In this document: piece by piece, positions 10,162-21,223 of the stretch
Position numbering within the stretch: position 1 is the first letter of the stretch
Layout of the letters: each line of letters begins with the position of its first letter
Source of the DNA: Pelagibius sp. Alg239-R121
GTDB taxonomy: Bacteria; Pseudomonadota; Alphaproteobacteria; Kiloniellales; Kiloniellaceae
Reading direction: 5' to 3'
Length of the DNA stretch: 64,000 nt
NCBI RefSeq assembly: GCF_947331435.1
Contig: NZ_CAMZOF010000005.1
Coordinates: forward strand, 124,001 to 188,000
The notes under the pieces: model-generated
Seen by the model: the letters and a program-made list of their open reading frames with translations, nothing else
Database searches by the model: none
Told to the model about the DNA's origin: nothing
Translations under genes and position numbers: made by a program

Positions 10162-11091
10162 TCAGCTTTCAGGGCTCATGGAGTCGTAGGTTTTCTGTGG
10201 CCAGCGACGGTGCAGCCAAAGCCAATCCTCAGGCTTTTCCGCGATCCAGGTCTCGAGGCTTCTGTTGAGACTCTCCATTGCCGATGAAATGTCTTCCTTC
10301 CGGTTACCGCTGTCCGGATGCTCAATCGGCGGGTAACAGGTCATTCTAAACCGCCCCGCGCCGAGACGTTCTGTACGGACCGGGATAATGTTGCAGCCGA
10401 ACCTGAGGCCCAGCTGCGCGGGTGCTGCCGGAGTCATGGCGGTATGGCCGAAAAAGGAGACCGGAATACCGTCGTTCATTTTCTGATCGAAAAGAATGCC
10501 CAGTACACCGCCGCGCTTTAAGAGCTGCAGCGCCTGGCGCGCGCCGTCGGATCCCTTGGAAATCCGCTTTCCGCCGGATGATCCGCGCAGCCGGTCGACG
10601 GCAGGCTGTACATAGGGATTGTTCGGCTCCCGGACGATGATCGTAAGGTCTACGCCATGCTGACCGGCGACGAAGGCCATGACTTCCCAGTTTGCCAGGT
10701 GTCCGGCCGCCAGGATCGAGCCGCGATCCGACTCTGCTGCCCCGTAGACATGGTCGGCTCCGACAACCTCGACCCGTCCGGCTTCGCGTGCCGTGATCTG
10801 ATCGAGATGGGGATATTCAAACAGCACCCGGCCCAGATTGTCCCACATCCCGGCGACGATCTTTTCGATCTCCAGAGGCGTCTTGTCGGGAAAGGCAAGC
10901 CGCAGATTTCTGCGCGCACGCCGTGAAATCCCCAGGCGCGGCCCCACCATGCGCCCGAGCCAGCCGCCAAAATTCGATGCGACATCGACCGGGAACAGGC
11001 GGAACAGGCCGAGCGTCACGAAAAGGCCGGCAGCTTCGAAGGGGTGTTTGACGAACTTCTGGAACCGCTTGTTCGATCGCAATTTAGCCAC
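10162..11091 (-). CDS. lipid A acyltransferase, LpxL/HtrB family
   Basis: Inner-membrane acyltransferase of 309 residues that would add a secondary acyl chain to lipid A or its precursor. The family's catalytic H-x4-E motif is visible as AGHLANWEVMAF, followed by VREPNNPYV and the RGGVLGILFDQKMNDGIPV segment with the FFG motif; the end DWLWLHRRWP is the usual C-terminal signature. A hydrophobic segment lies near the N terminus (AAGLFVTLGLFRLFPVD). Start GTG 11091 overlaps the lpxK stop (GTGGCTAA), so it is coupled to lpxK. Which acyl position it modifies cannot be told from sequence alone. Confidence 0.9.
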   Translation of the reverse strand: MAKLRSNKRFQKFVKHPFEAAGLFVTLGLFRLFPVDVASNFGGWLGRMVGPRLGISRRARRNLRLAFPDKTPLEIEKIVAGMWDNLGRVLFEYPHLDQITAREAGRVEVVGADHVYGAAESDRGSILAAGHLANWEVMAFVAGQHGVDLTIIVREPNNPYVQPAVDRLRGSSGGKRISKGSDGARQALQLLKRGGVLGILFDQKMNDGIPVSFFGHTAMTPAAPAQLGLRFGCNIIPVRTERLGAGRFRMTCYPPIEHPDSGNRKEDISSAMESLNRSLETWIAEKPEDWLWLHRRWPQKTYDSMSPES

Positions 11092-12076
11092 TGACGGAGG
11101 ATCCCTTTACAAATGGCCCGATCAGCACGTCAACGTCGCTCGAATTCTGCCAGGAGATTTCGATGGGCAGGGTTGCGATCCTGGAACGGTATTGAGGTGA
11201 AAGGCGCACGGTGTCCTTTTCCGTGGTAATTGCGATGGCGTTCAACGCGGCTGCCCGTTCGAGCAGTTCGTCGATCTCGCTGTCGGTATAAGGGTGATGG
11301 TCGGGAAAGTCTCGTGTTTCTAAGACCTCCAGTGATAAATCCCGCAGAGTTGCGTAAAACTTCTCCGGACGCCCAATCCCGGCAAAGGCGAAAACCGCCT
11401 GCTTTGCCCGATTTTCAGCGCTGGCTTTGGGCGCCAGCCCAGCCTGCAGCAGCGGGCGGTCAAATTCTTCAGTAAGTTTTTGTTGTAATGCTGCATTTTC
11501 GTTGCCAAGCAGGATGACGGCATCGGCCCGTGCCAGACCACGCTTCGCCGGTTCACGCAGGGGTCCGGCCGGCATCACGCGGCCGTTTCCCAGGCCGAAC
11601 CCACTGTCGATCACGACCAATGAAAGATCTTTTTCCAAAGAAGGGTTTTGGAAACCGTCGTCCATGACGATGATGTCGGCACCGTCAGCTGCCGCAGCCT
11701 TAGCGCCTGAGGGCCGGTCGGCGGAGACCCATGTGGTTGCTTTTTCAGCAAGGAGCAAAGCCTCGTCTCCCACGTCTGCTGCGCTGTGACGGCCCAGTGC
11801 GACCTTTGTCGGACCTTTTTCGGTCCCGCCGTATCCGCGTGTCAGCGCGTGAACACACAGGCCACGCGACCGCAGGCGGCTGATCACGTCGAGAGCAACC
11901 GGTGTCTTGCCGGCACCGCCGGCGACAAGATTGCCGATACAGATGACGGGTATGCTCGATTTCTGCGGTGTTGTGAAACGGTTCCGCAACGCACCGCCTA
12001 ATGCATAGAGAAAGGCCAGCGGTGACAGGAGGCGAGAAAGGAGTCCGTCCTCTGCCCAGAATTCAGGGGCGCGCAT
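11084..12076 (-). CDS. lpxK: tetraacyldisaccharide 4'-kinase
   Basis: Phosphorylates the 4' position of the lipid A disaccharide on the inner membrane. The 330-residue protein starts MRAPEFWAEDGLLSRLLSPL, the usual LpxK opening with a membrane-associated helix. The P-loop is GNLVAGGAGKTPVALDV, followed by TRGYGG, the Walker-B-like VMDDGFQNP and HHPYTDSEI near the C terminus. I prefer ATG 12076 over an in-frame codon at 12103 because family members begin at this point; the start then lies 14 bases inside the upstream acyltransferase gene. Part of a minus-strand envelope operon. The usual Kdo-transferase gene is not next to it. Confidence 0.95.
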   Translation of the reverse strand: MRAPEFWAEDGLLSRLLSPLAFLYALGGALRNRFTTPQKSSIPVICIGNLVAGGAGKTPVALDVISRLRSRGLCVHALTRGYGGTEKGPTKVALGRHSAADVGDEALLLAEKATTWVSADRPSGAKAAAADGADIIVMDDGFQNPSLEKDLSLVVIDSGFGLGNGRVMPAGPLREPAKRGLARADAVILLGNENAALQQKLTEEFDRPLLQAGLAPKASAENRAKQAVFAFAGIGRPEKFYATLRDLSLEVLETRDFPDHHPYTDSEIDELLERAAALNAIAITTEKDTVRLSPQYRSRIATLPIEISWQNSSDVDVLIGPFVKGSSVSG

Positions 12077-12767
12077 CGGCGGGCTCGATCGTGATCTGGC
12101 CAAAATGCCGGTCGGCTTCGGCGGTCAGCCTGTTCAGGCTTTCTTCCAGGTTTTGCCGGCAGCTTTCCAATTCCGTGTCATCGGCGTTTGAAGTGAGCGT
12201 TATGGGATCGCCGACCATTATGACGCCGCGGGCGAAGGGCAGGGGCAGGCAGAAACGGTCCCAGGATTTGAAGATCCTTCTTCGCGAGGTGTTACCGGTG
12301 ATGGGTAGAATGGGCATGCCCGACAGCTGTGCCAGTTTGATGGACCCGGATTTCGCGCGCATTCTCGGTCCCCGGGGGCCGTCCGGGGTAATCCCAACAA
12401 TGTCGCCCTGTTCCAGTATCCGCTGCATTGCCCGTAAAGCCGACATACCGCCCTTTTTGCTTGAGCCTTTGATGGTCGAAACGCCCAATCGTGCAATCGC
12501 CCGCGAGATCAGGACACCATCGCTGTGCGCCGAGATCAGCACATGGCACGGCCGCTCGCGGTTCCATGCACGGCGCAGGTACAGCATCCTGCCGTGCCAG
12601 AAGCAGGCGATAAAGGGTTGATTGCCCAAGCGAAGGGCTTTGGATACTTCAGACTCCTGAACCGTCCAGCGTACGGTCCGGGTGACCAACGTCACATAGC
12701 CGGCGGCGAGTGCCGCAATAAGAGCCTGGACTGTGCTGGATTTGAAAAATCGCTTGGAGAGGCGCAT
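12063..12767 (-). CDS. lysophospholipid acyltransferase family protein (DUF374)
   Basis: A 234-residue membrane-associated protein of the DUF374 group, distantly related to glycerolipid acyltransferases. It has a hydrophobic N-terminal segment, the catalytic-type motif ISAHSDGVLISRAIARLG, and GITPDGPRGPRMRAKSGSI, all conserved in this family. In many alphaproteobacteria this gene sits beside waaA and lpxK and is presumed to work in lipid A or Kdo assembly, but the exact reaction is not established here. It overlaps lpxK by 14 bases and follows msbA with a 21-base gap, so the four genes read as one operon. Confidence 0.88.
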   Translation of the reverse strand: MRLSKRFFKSSTVQALIAALAAGYVTLVTRTVRWTVQESEVSKALRLGNQPFIACFWHGRMLYLRRAWNRERPCHVLISAHSDGVLISRAIARLGVSTIKGSSKKGGMSALRAMQRILEQGDIVGITPDGPRGPRMRAKSGSIKLAQLSGMPILPITGNTSRRRIFKSWDRFCLPLPFARGVIMVGDPITLTSNADDTELESCRQNLEESLNRLTAEADRHFGQITIEPADARP

Positions 12768-12788
12768 AACGGCGAATAAACAATCCTG

Positions 12789-14639
12789 CTAAGCTTGGAT
12801 TCTCAGCTCGCCGGAGTCGTCGGGCTCCTCGCTCTGTTCAGCGAACTGCAGGGCGTAGAGCTTTGCATAGGCGCCACCTTTGGCCAACAGTTCCGCATGT
12901 CCGCCGCTTTCGATCACCCGGCCGCCGTCCATGACGTAGATGATGTCCGCTTCGACCACCGTCGAGAGCCGGTGCGCGATCACCACTGTGGTCTTTCCCG
13001 ACATCAGTGTACTGAGCGCCGACTGCACCTTGCGCTCGGATTCGCTGTCGAGGGCTGAGGTGGCCTCATCCAACAGCAAAATGGATGCATCCCGAACCAT
13101 CGCCCGGGCGATGGCGATGCGTTGACGCTGCCCTCCGGAGAGTTTGCTGCCCCGCGGTCCGACGTCGGTGGCATATCCGTCGGGCAACTCCTCGATAAAG
13201 TCATGAGCACCGGCATGCCGGGCGGCAGCAATGATCTCCTCGTCACTTGCCTCGGGCCGTCCATAGGCAATGTTGGCGCGCACCGTGTCATCGAACAGCA
13301 GCACTTCCTGGCTGACCAGGGCGATGGAGTTGCGCAGGCTGCGGAGGGTGACATCGCATATGTCTTGGCCGTCGATTGTCACCTGCCCGTTGTTCACGTC
13401 GTAGAACCGCGGAATGAGGTTGAGTAGGGTCGATTTGCCGGCACCCGAGGGTCCAACCAGGGCAACGGTCTTGCCCGCGGGCACCCTCAGGGACAGCTCG
13501 TGCAGCGCTGGCGCTTCGGGGTCGTAGCTGAAATCGACTTTGTCGAAGACAATTTCGCCGCCGGAAAGAACGAGCGCTTTCGCATTCGGCTGCTCAACGA
13601 TGGTTTCTTCCTCGTCCAGCAGCGAAAACAGCCGTTGCGCGGCGGCCATGCCTTCCTGGAGGTTCACGTGCAGCCTGGCCAGTTTCTTGACCGGTTCATA
13701 GGCCAGTAGAAGCGCGAAAACAAAAGCAAAGAACGACCCTGGGTCCCGTACATCGTCAATAACCTGATTGCCGCCGTACAGCAGCACGGCGACGATCGCG
13801 AGACCGGAGAGAATTTCCATGACTGGGCGCAGGGTGGCGCGGGTTCGTGCGGCCTTGAGGTTCAGGGAAAAGACCTCGTCGATGGTGTTGCCGGCGCGCC
13901 GGGTTTCGTAGGTCTCCATGCAGTAGGCTTTAACGTAGCGGATCCCCTGGAAAGCCTCGTCCAATACGGTGGTCAGGTTGCCGACTTGGACCTGCGTATT
14001 GCCGGCAACCTTGCGCATCCGGCGTCCGACCCGGAGGATCGGCAGGATCGCGGTCGGAAAGGCAAACAGAGCCAGCGCCGATAGCTGCCAATCCTCGTAG
14101 AACATCACCGATGTCAGGCCGATCAGTGTCAGGCTGTCTTTGCCGATTGATGTCAGAGAGGTGGAGACAGCGGAGCGCAACAGATTGGCATCGTTGATAA
14201 AACGCGCGATCAGAACACCTGGTGCGACGCTGTGAAAGAAGGCCAAGGGTGCATCGATCAAGCGCTTGAAAAGCTGGGTCTGTATGTCGGCCACGATTCG
14301 GTGCCCGACGAAACTCATCAGCACGGTTTGGGCATAGTCCGCGATGCCTTTGGCCGCGAACACCACAAGACAGGCAATGGCGATGGGAATCAGCGCATCT
14401 TCGTTCTTACTGACGAAAATCTCGTTGATGATCGGCTTAATAAGCTGCGGGAACGCGGCTGTGCAGGCGGCGACGATGGCCATGCAAATCACGGCCATGA
14501 CAATCCGCGAAACCTGCGGCTTTACATATACACGGATCAGACGCCCCAAAAGCACCTTGGTGGTCGCATCCAGTGCCAGCTTGACTTTCGCCGGTTTGTC
14601 GGCCGCTAAAGATGTTTCGGTCAAAGTTCGCCTGTTCAA
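12789..14639 (-). CDS. msbA: lipid A flippase-type ABC exporter (MsbA family)
   Basis: Half-transporter of 616 residues: about six transmembrane helices (residues 50-330) fused to an ATPase domain. Walker A is GPSGAGKST, the signature is LSGGQRQRIAIARAM, Walker B is ILLLDEATSALD and the H-loop IAHRLSTV. It fits MsbA-type exporters that flip lipid A-core across the inner membrane, and the following genes (DUF374, lpxK, LpxL-like) support this. The start is uncertain: the longest frame begins with TTG 14639 and lacks a strong ribosome site; an internal TTG is possible. Other type I exporters of lipids cannot be excluded. Confidence 0.87.
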   Translation of the reverse strand: MNRRTLTETSLAADKPAKVKLALDATTKVLLGRLIRVYVKPQVSRIVMAVICMAIVAACTAAFPQLIKPIINEIFVSKNEDALIPIAIACLVVFAAKGIADYAQTVLMSFVGHRIVADIQTQLFKRLIDAPLAFFHSVAPGVLIARFINDANLLRSAVSTSLTSIGKDSLTLIGLTSVMFYEDWQLSALALFAFPTAILPILRVGRRMRKVAGNTQVQVGNLTTVLDEAFQGIRYVKAYCMETYETRRAGNTIDEVFSLNLKAARTRATLRPVMEILSGLAIVAVLLYGGNQVIDDVRDPGSFFAFVFALLLAYEPVKKLARLHVNLQEGMAAAQRLFSLLDEEETIVEQPNAKALVLSGGEIVFDKVDFSYDPEAPALHELSLRVPAGKTVALVGPSGAGKSTLLNLIPRFYDVNNGQVTIDGQDICDVTLRSLRNSIALVSQEVLLFDDTVRANIAYGRPEASDEEIIAAARHAGAHDFIEELPDGYATDVGPRGSKLSGGQRQRIAIARAMVRDASILLLDEATSALDSESERKVQSALSTLMSGKTTVVIAHRLSTVVEADIIYVMDGGRVIESGGHAELLAKGGAYAKLYALQFAEQSEEPDDSGELRIQA

Positions 14640-14683
14640 GATAAATGTCGCGCGGACCTTACCATGCGCCGCAAGCGCAGCAC

Positions 14684-14733
14684 TAGAGTCTGATCGTTTT
14701 TTACTGTTTTAGTATAAACGTAAATCAGACTCT
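14684..14733. repeat. inverted repeat with TAGAGTCTGAT arms
   Basis: AGAGTCTGAT (14685-14694) is answered by ATCAGACTCT (14724-14733), a perfect 10-base inverted repeat around an AT-rich loop with several T runs. It lies upstream of msbA (minus strand). The left arm recurs near 31384 and, with one change, at 53664, so this is a dispersed intergenic element rather than an operator unique to msbA. Confidence 0.6.
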
Positions 14734-14759
14734 TCTTCTTATGGTTAGAGGGCGATTGA

Positions 14760-14786
14760 CGTTCTTAATCGTTTTAATCAAGAACG
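14760..14786. repeat. short inverted repeat between msbA and the DMT exporter
   Basis: CGTTCTT (14760-14766) pairs with AAGAACG (14780-14786) around a 13-base AT-rich loop. It sits just downstream of the DMT exporter stop (minus strand) and could be a weak terminator or part of the same repeat element next to it. No clear T tract follows on either strand. Confidence 0.35.
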
Positions 14787-14805
14787 ATCGCATTCTGGCG
14801 CGCTG

Positions 14806-15711
14806 TTAAGTGACTGTTGCTTTGACTTTACGTTCACGGAAAGACACGTAAACCCCGCTCGCGATCACGATGGCAACGCCGGCCCAGGTCCAGGAGTCGG
14901 GAAAATCACCGAAAGCCAAAAATCCGACGGCGGTCGCCATGACAATCTCTGAATAGCCATAAGGCGCAAGCAGGGACGCGGGCGCCATGTCGAACGCCTT
15001 GATAACCAGCAGATGCCCGGTTGCCGCAATTATGCCTAACGCAGCGATCAGAAAGATCTGCTCCAGGTTTGGTGTGATCCAGGTGAAGGGAACGACGAAA
15101 GAAAGCACCACGGCCCCAACAAGTGCTGTGTAGAAAAGGGTGATTGAAGGGGGCGCGCTGCCGGCCAGACGTCGTGTCGAGATGAGATAGAAGGCATAGC
15201 AGACTCCGGCTGCGAGTGCGAAGGGTGCGCCGCTGCCGAACATTTCGGGACCAGGGCGGATAATGATGCAGGCACCGAGAAAGCCGACCAGCACCGCACT
15301 CCAGCGGCGCAGACCCACCGTTTCGCCCAGCAACCAAGGAGAGAGTGCGGTGACCACGAGCGGCGAGACAAAGATGATGGCCAGTGCATCGGCCAGGGGC
15401 ATAAGTGAAATTGCCCAGAAAAAACAAACGGTCGAGATCAGAAGAAGCGCGCCCCGCACCACTTGAAGAAGCGGCCGCCTGGGCAATAGCGCTTTGGGTT
15501 TGTGTTTGATCAGAACGATTGGCAGCAGGATCGCAAAGTGAGCGAAGTATCTTGCCCAACTAACCTGCAGGACTGACATCTCCGTACTCAGGTGCTTGGC
15601 GATACCGTCCATGAAGGGCACGATTGCCATCGCCAGAACATAGAGGATGATACCCTTGAGCGCCGACGATCTGACGATTTCCTGTTGTATTGGGATGGCT
15701 TGTGGCGTCAT
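14806..15711 (-). CDS. DMT-superfamily transporter (EamA type)
   Basis: Inner-membrane protein of 301 residues with about ten hydrophobic segments in two five-helix halves, the pattern of EamA/RhaT-type metabolite exporters. Recognisable stretches are the first half's GALLLISTVCFFWAISLMPL and second half's ALGIIAATGHLLVIKAFDMA, which correspond in the internal repeat, and APYGYSEIVMATAVGFLAFG. Basic residues end the protein on the cytoplasmic side. Substrate cannot be inferred. The start ATG 15711 leaves 288 bases to the next gene, in which I see no convincing gene. It is probably its own transcription unit, upstream of the msbA cluster. Confidence 0.88.
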   Translation of the reverse strand: MTPQAIPIQQEIVRSSALKGIILYVLAMAIVPFMDGIAKHLSTEMSVLQVSWARYFAHFAILLPIVLIKHKPKALLPRRPLLQVVRGALLLISTVCFFWAISLMPLADALAIIFVSPLVVTALSPWLLGETVGLRRWSAVLVGFLGACIIIRPGPEMFGSGAPFALAAGVCYAFYLISTRRLAGSAPPSITLFYTALVGAVVLSFVVPFTWITPNLEQIFLIAALGIIAATGHLLVIKAFDMAPASLLAPYGYSEIVMATAVGFLAFGDFPDSWTWAGVAIVIASGVYVSFRERKVKATVT

Positions 15712-15999
15712 GACTGATCCATTATCCGGCAGCGCCGGGTCGGTTGTTGTTTCATACTGACGGAATTAAAGGGCGTGTCCGTTTTCCTTGCGGACCGACA
15801 CCAGCCTGCAGGGGCAATCGTTTTTGGTGACCGGCTTCCCGAAAGACGTTCTGCAGGCAGTATTCGATGGTGGAAAGCACTTAAAGAAACAGGTGTCTTG
15901 CGCCCGAGGTCCCCGAACAATTAAACCTTCGAAAAATCGGACCTCTCTGCTTTTCAGACCCTTTTTTCTTCAGGTTTCGGCGCTTCGGGCTTGACCTGC

Positions 16000-17343
16000 T
16001 CAAGCCCCCGCGATGGTCATACCTTCGATCCGCAGGGTTGGCGCATTGGTTCCATAGCGAAAGACGAGGTCGTTTGCAGGGGTCAAGTTCAGGAACATGT
16101 CCTTCAGATTACCTGCAATGGTCGCCTCCGAGACGGCGTGGGTGATAACGCCGTTCTCGATCCAAAAGCCAGCTGCACCGCGGCTGTAATCGCCGGTGAC
16201 ACCGTTCACGCCCATGCCCATGAGTTCTGTGACATAGATGCCGCTGGAGATATCGGCGATCAGTTCGTCGGGCGACTGAGATCCGGCCTCCATGTGCAGG
16301 TTGGTGGTGGACGGACTTGGCGGGCTTGAGGTGCCGCGCGACGCATGGCCGGTGGTGGCGAGGCCCAGTTGCCGGGAAGAACGTAAGTCCATAATCCAGG
16401 TCGTGAGGCGGCCGTTTTCCACAATGGAGCGGCGTTTGTTGGCGACTCCTTCGCCGTCGAAGGGCTTGGAACTCAGCCCGCGCGGTCGGTGCGGATCGTC
16501 GACAATCGTAATCCCTTCAGCGAAGATCTGGGCATCGAGCTTGTCTTTCAAAAAGCTGGTTCCGCGCGCGATGCCTGCACCATTGATGGCGCCCGCAAGA
16601 TGGCGGAGCAGCCCGCCCGAAGTCCGAGGATCGAAAACCACACTTGCGTGGCCCGTTGCGGGTTTTTGCGGGTTCAGTCTCCGAACCGCCTTTTCACCGG
16701 CTTTTCGACCGATCGCGTCTGAGGCTTCCAGGTCCGATCCATAGACCGCGCTGGAGAAATCGTAATCTCGTTCCATTCCGCTGCCTTCGCCGGCGAGGAC
16801 GGCGATGCCAACCGAATGACCGGAAGAGGCATAGCTGGCGGCGAAGCCTGTGCTTGTGGCAAGTGCGACATGGGTCGAACCCCATCCCGCCTCGGCGCCT
16901 TCCGAATTAGTGACGCCTGAAACCGCCATGGCCGCTTCCTCGCAAAGGCGCGCTCGTTCGATCAGGGTCTCGGGTGTGGGCTCTTCCGCGTCGTAGAGAT
17001 CGATCTCCGGGATAGTGGTGGCCAGAAGTTCTGGATCAGCCAAGCCACAGTATTCGTCTTCCGGAACCTGGCCGGCCATCGCGACGGCACGCTCTGCAAG
17101 TGCCGAAAGAGTTTCATCCGCCATATCGGTCGAGGACACCATGGCCTGCCGTTGTCCTTTGAACACGCGCAAACCCAGGTCCCTGCTTTCTTCCCGTTCC
17201 ATTCGTTCGGTTTGACCGAGGCGTTGAGAGTGGGAAAGAGCAGCCGATTCGAACACCAGTGCATCTGCGGCGTCTGCGCCGAGAGCTTTGGCCTTTTTGA
17301 TCAGGTCTTCGAGCAGATTGAGGGCTTCGCTATCGGTGGTCAT
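16000..17343 (-). CDS. pmbA: TldE/PmbA-type subunit of the TldD-TldE protease
   Basis: Partner subunit of the TldD/TldE peptidase complex, which matures or degrades small peptides in the cytoplasm. The 447-residue protein has the early segment LGADAADALVFESAALSHSQ and LRVFKGQRQAMVSSTD, and the C-terminal ending NAPTLRIEGMTIAG, typical of PmbA/TldE. The HExxxH zinc motif seen in TldD is absent, as expected for this subunit. The matching TldD is encoded at 31604-33037, some 14 kb away, so the complex is likely made from two loci. Start ATG 17343. No peptide substrate gene of bacteriocin type is evident nearby. Confidence 0.92.
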   Translation of the reverse strand: MTTDSEALNLLEDLIKKAKALGADAADALVFESAALSHSQRLGQTERMEREESRDLGLRVFKGQRQAMVSSTDMADETLSALAERAVAMAGQVPEDEYCGLADPELLATTIPEIDLYDAEEPTPETLIERARLCEEAAMAVSGVTNSEGAEAGWGSTHVALATSTGFAASYASSGHSVGIAVLAGEGSGMERDYDFSSAVYGSDLEASDAIGRKAGEKAVRRLNPQKPATGHASVVFDPRTSGGLLRHLAGAINGAGIARGTSFLKDKLDAQIFAEGITIVDDPHRPRGLSSKPFDGEGVANKRRSIVENGRLTTWIMDLRSSRQLGLATTGHASRGTSSPPSPSTTNLHMEAGSQSPDELIADISSGIYVTELMGMGVNGVTGDYSRGAAGFWIENGVITHAVSEATIAGNLKDMFLNLTPANDLVFRYGTNAPTLRIEGMTIAGA

Positions 17344-17476
17344 GAAAGAGATCCTGAACTGGAAGGGCGGTGGCGTGTAGTTAGTCTTGACTGCTCATAT
17401 ATGTGCAACGGTCGCTACAACGCAATCTATTCGGTGTTATGGATTTGCATAAAGCGCTGCGACTTCGAGGCGTGCC

Positions 17477-17998
17477 TTAGCAGTTGTGCAGGCGCTTCTC
17501 GTAGCGATAGACGGCATCCTGGCCCCGCAGCGTCGGGAAGTTTCTGTCGAAAACACCCTTGTGATCATAGCCGGCTTTGCTCAACACACGCTGAGAGGCG
17601 TGATTGCTGACAAAGGTTTCGGCGGCCAATCGATCAATTCCAAGCGCTTCGGCGACACTTTCGATCGCTTTGACGGCTTCCGTGGCATAGCCGTGAGACC
17701 AGTAGGGGCGGCCGACCCAGTAACCCAGTTCGGGCACCGATTCATCGGTATTGAGCCCGATGACGCCGAGAAAGTCTTTATCGCTTTTTCTAACGATCCC
17801 GAAAGTGCAGGAACCTGGTGCCGAGTGGTCTGCTATCCAGTTTTTGGCGGATTGCGGTGTGCAGGGATGCGGCATCCGGACCATCATCGAGATCGATTTT
17901 CGGTCGCCGCCCAGGAGCAGGGCAAAATTCCGGGCGTCTTCATAGGTGAGAGGGTGAAGACATATACGGGGTGTGTCGCTCTTTAGAGTTTGCTCCAT
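17477..17998 (-). CDS. GNAT-family N-acetyltransferase (RimJ/RimL-like)
   Basis: A 173-residue acetyltransferase. The layout matches the RimJ/RimL branch: ICLHPLTYEDARNFALLL at the start, FLGVIGLNTDESVPELGYWV as strand-turn-strand, then YWSHGYATEAVKAIESVAEA (acetyl-CoA binding helix) and the ASQRVLSKAGYDHKG motif. ATG 17998 is chosen over an in-frame extension to 18121 because AGGA lies at proper distance and the extension does not look like this family. The acceptor (protein N terminus, antibiotic or small molecule) is unknown. It is 133 bases downstream of pmbA's divergent or tandem start region, same strand. Confidence 0.85.
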   Translation of the reverse strand: MEQTLKSDTPRICLHPLTYEDARNFALLLGGDRKSISMMVRMPHPCTPQSAKNWIADHSAPGSCTFGIVRKSDKDFLGVIGLNTDESVPELGYWVGRPYWSHGYATEAVKAIESVAEALGIDRLAAETFVSNHASQRVLSKAGYDHKGVFDRNFPTLRGQDAVYRYEKRLHNC

Positions 17999-18142
17999 AC
18001 TATCCTGTAGCTTTTTTCGCCAGAGCATGTTCCGAAGGGACGAGCTTATAGTGAGGCGATCCGAATTTGAAGCAAGAGTGCTAAACACTGCCCTTGCGCT
18101 CAATAACCAGAATACGTGCAATGACGTCTCTATGAGTCATTA

Positions 18143-18292
18143 TCAACGCTCCTTGGTATCAGCTTCATCGGTCCAATGGAGCCGGACGGTCGCACCATCG
18201 ATTTCGGCGACCGCCCAGGCATCCCAGCCACATTTTTCCGGTAAAAGCTGCCGCGGTGAGAAACTCCATTTGCCTTGCTCCCCGCTGTTCAG
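18143..18292 (-). CDS. possible 49-residue ORF directly after leuA
   Basis: Between the leuA stop and the GNAT gene there is a frame that reads like protein and ends with TGA at 18145-18143. It includes GKWSFSPRQLLPEKCGWDAW and VAEIDGATVRLHWTDEADTK. The frame is closed upstream by TAG 21 bases after the leuA stop and has no ATG; CTG 18292 is the only near-start I can offer. It could be a short gene with an unusual start or the 3' remnant of a decayed gene. Function unknown. Confidence 0.3.
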   Translation of the reverse strand: MNSGEQGKWSFSPRQLLPEKCGWDAWAVAEIDGATVRLHWTDEADTKER

Positions 18293-18313
18293 CCTTTGCT
18301 AGAGCCCAGTCGG

Positions 18314-20533
<2,220 letters not shown>

Positions 20534-21130
20534 TCAGAGGTCTTCGACGGATCGCCTGAAGAAATCGATGACGACAAACAGCATGTTGACTGTGACTCCA
20601 TCGGCAGAAAGCGGCATCAAAATGTCTTCCGAGACCGCAAAATCCTTGTTCCTGCCTGTATAAGGGATTTCAGTGGTCATTGGGATTTTCTGTTTCGATA
20701 CGGTCTCGCAGCTGGACCAGATGGTGCTCGGTGGCTTCTGGTGCGGAATCTCCGACATCCATTTTCCGGTGTGGTCGTTGTTGAGCTGGGACACGATTTT
20801 CGTACCGATCAGCCGATATCGGAAGTCCAGAGGATCATTTGCGACGTCAAGGAGCACGACATTCGGCAGAAGGTCCCGAATGTCGAGCGGGTCAAGGTCC
20901 GCACGGGACGGCATTGGACGTGAGTCCCTTATCTTGATCCAATAATCCAACGCTTGCCGATTAATGCTCGAGCGAAGCGCCAGCGTAGCGGCTACGGATG
21001 GCGTGCAGTTCGCGATACGGGTCTCGGCAATACCCGGCTTTGCGACCAAAAAGCTTTCGGTGGCTGTTTCGCTCTCAGGGCGATCGGATTTCGTTTTATC
21101 AGAACCGTTTGGAGACAAAGTTTTGAACAT
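20534..21130 (-). CDS. PAS_5-like sensory domain protein
   Basis: A 198-residue soluble protein. The N-terminal 50 residues are polar and probably disordered. From about residue 58 it follows the PAS_5 family: ALDYWIKIRDSRPMPSRADL, then LDIRDLLPNVVLLDVANDPL and DFRYRLIGTKIVSQLNNDHT, ending with strands VNMLFVVIDFF. This group is common in alphaproteobacteria, mostly as single-domain proteins of unknown ligand; no kinase, cyclase or HTH domain is attached. It is probably a single gene, with ubiD 93 bases beyond its start on the same strand. Role unknown. Confidence 0.75.
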   Translation of the reverse strand: MFKTLSPNGSDKTKSDRPESETATESFLVAKPGIAETRIANCTPSVAATLALRSSINRQALDYWIKIRDSRPMPSRADLDPLDIRDLLPNVVLLDVANDPLDFRYRLIGTKIVSQLNNDHTGKWMSEIPHQKPPSTIWSSCETVSKQKIPMTTEIPYTGRNKDFAVSEDILMPLSADGVTVNMLFVVIDFFRRSVEDL

Positions 21131-21223
21131 TCTAACAAGTTTGGCCTAAGCCGAAGTGTTGAAGCCCCAACCCTCCAACGCGCCAAATACTCGCTTTTTG
21201 ATTAACTTGATGCAAACGTATTT

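Noticed and set aside
15788-15994. 68-codon plus-strand frame upstream of the DMT exporter
   Set aside because: Starts with TTG without a ribosome site and shows no protein-like pattern; it lies in the region that must hold the exporter's promoter.
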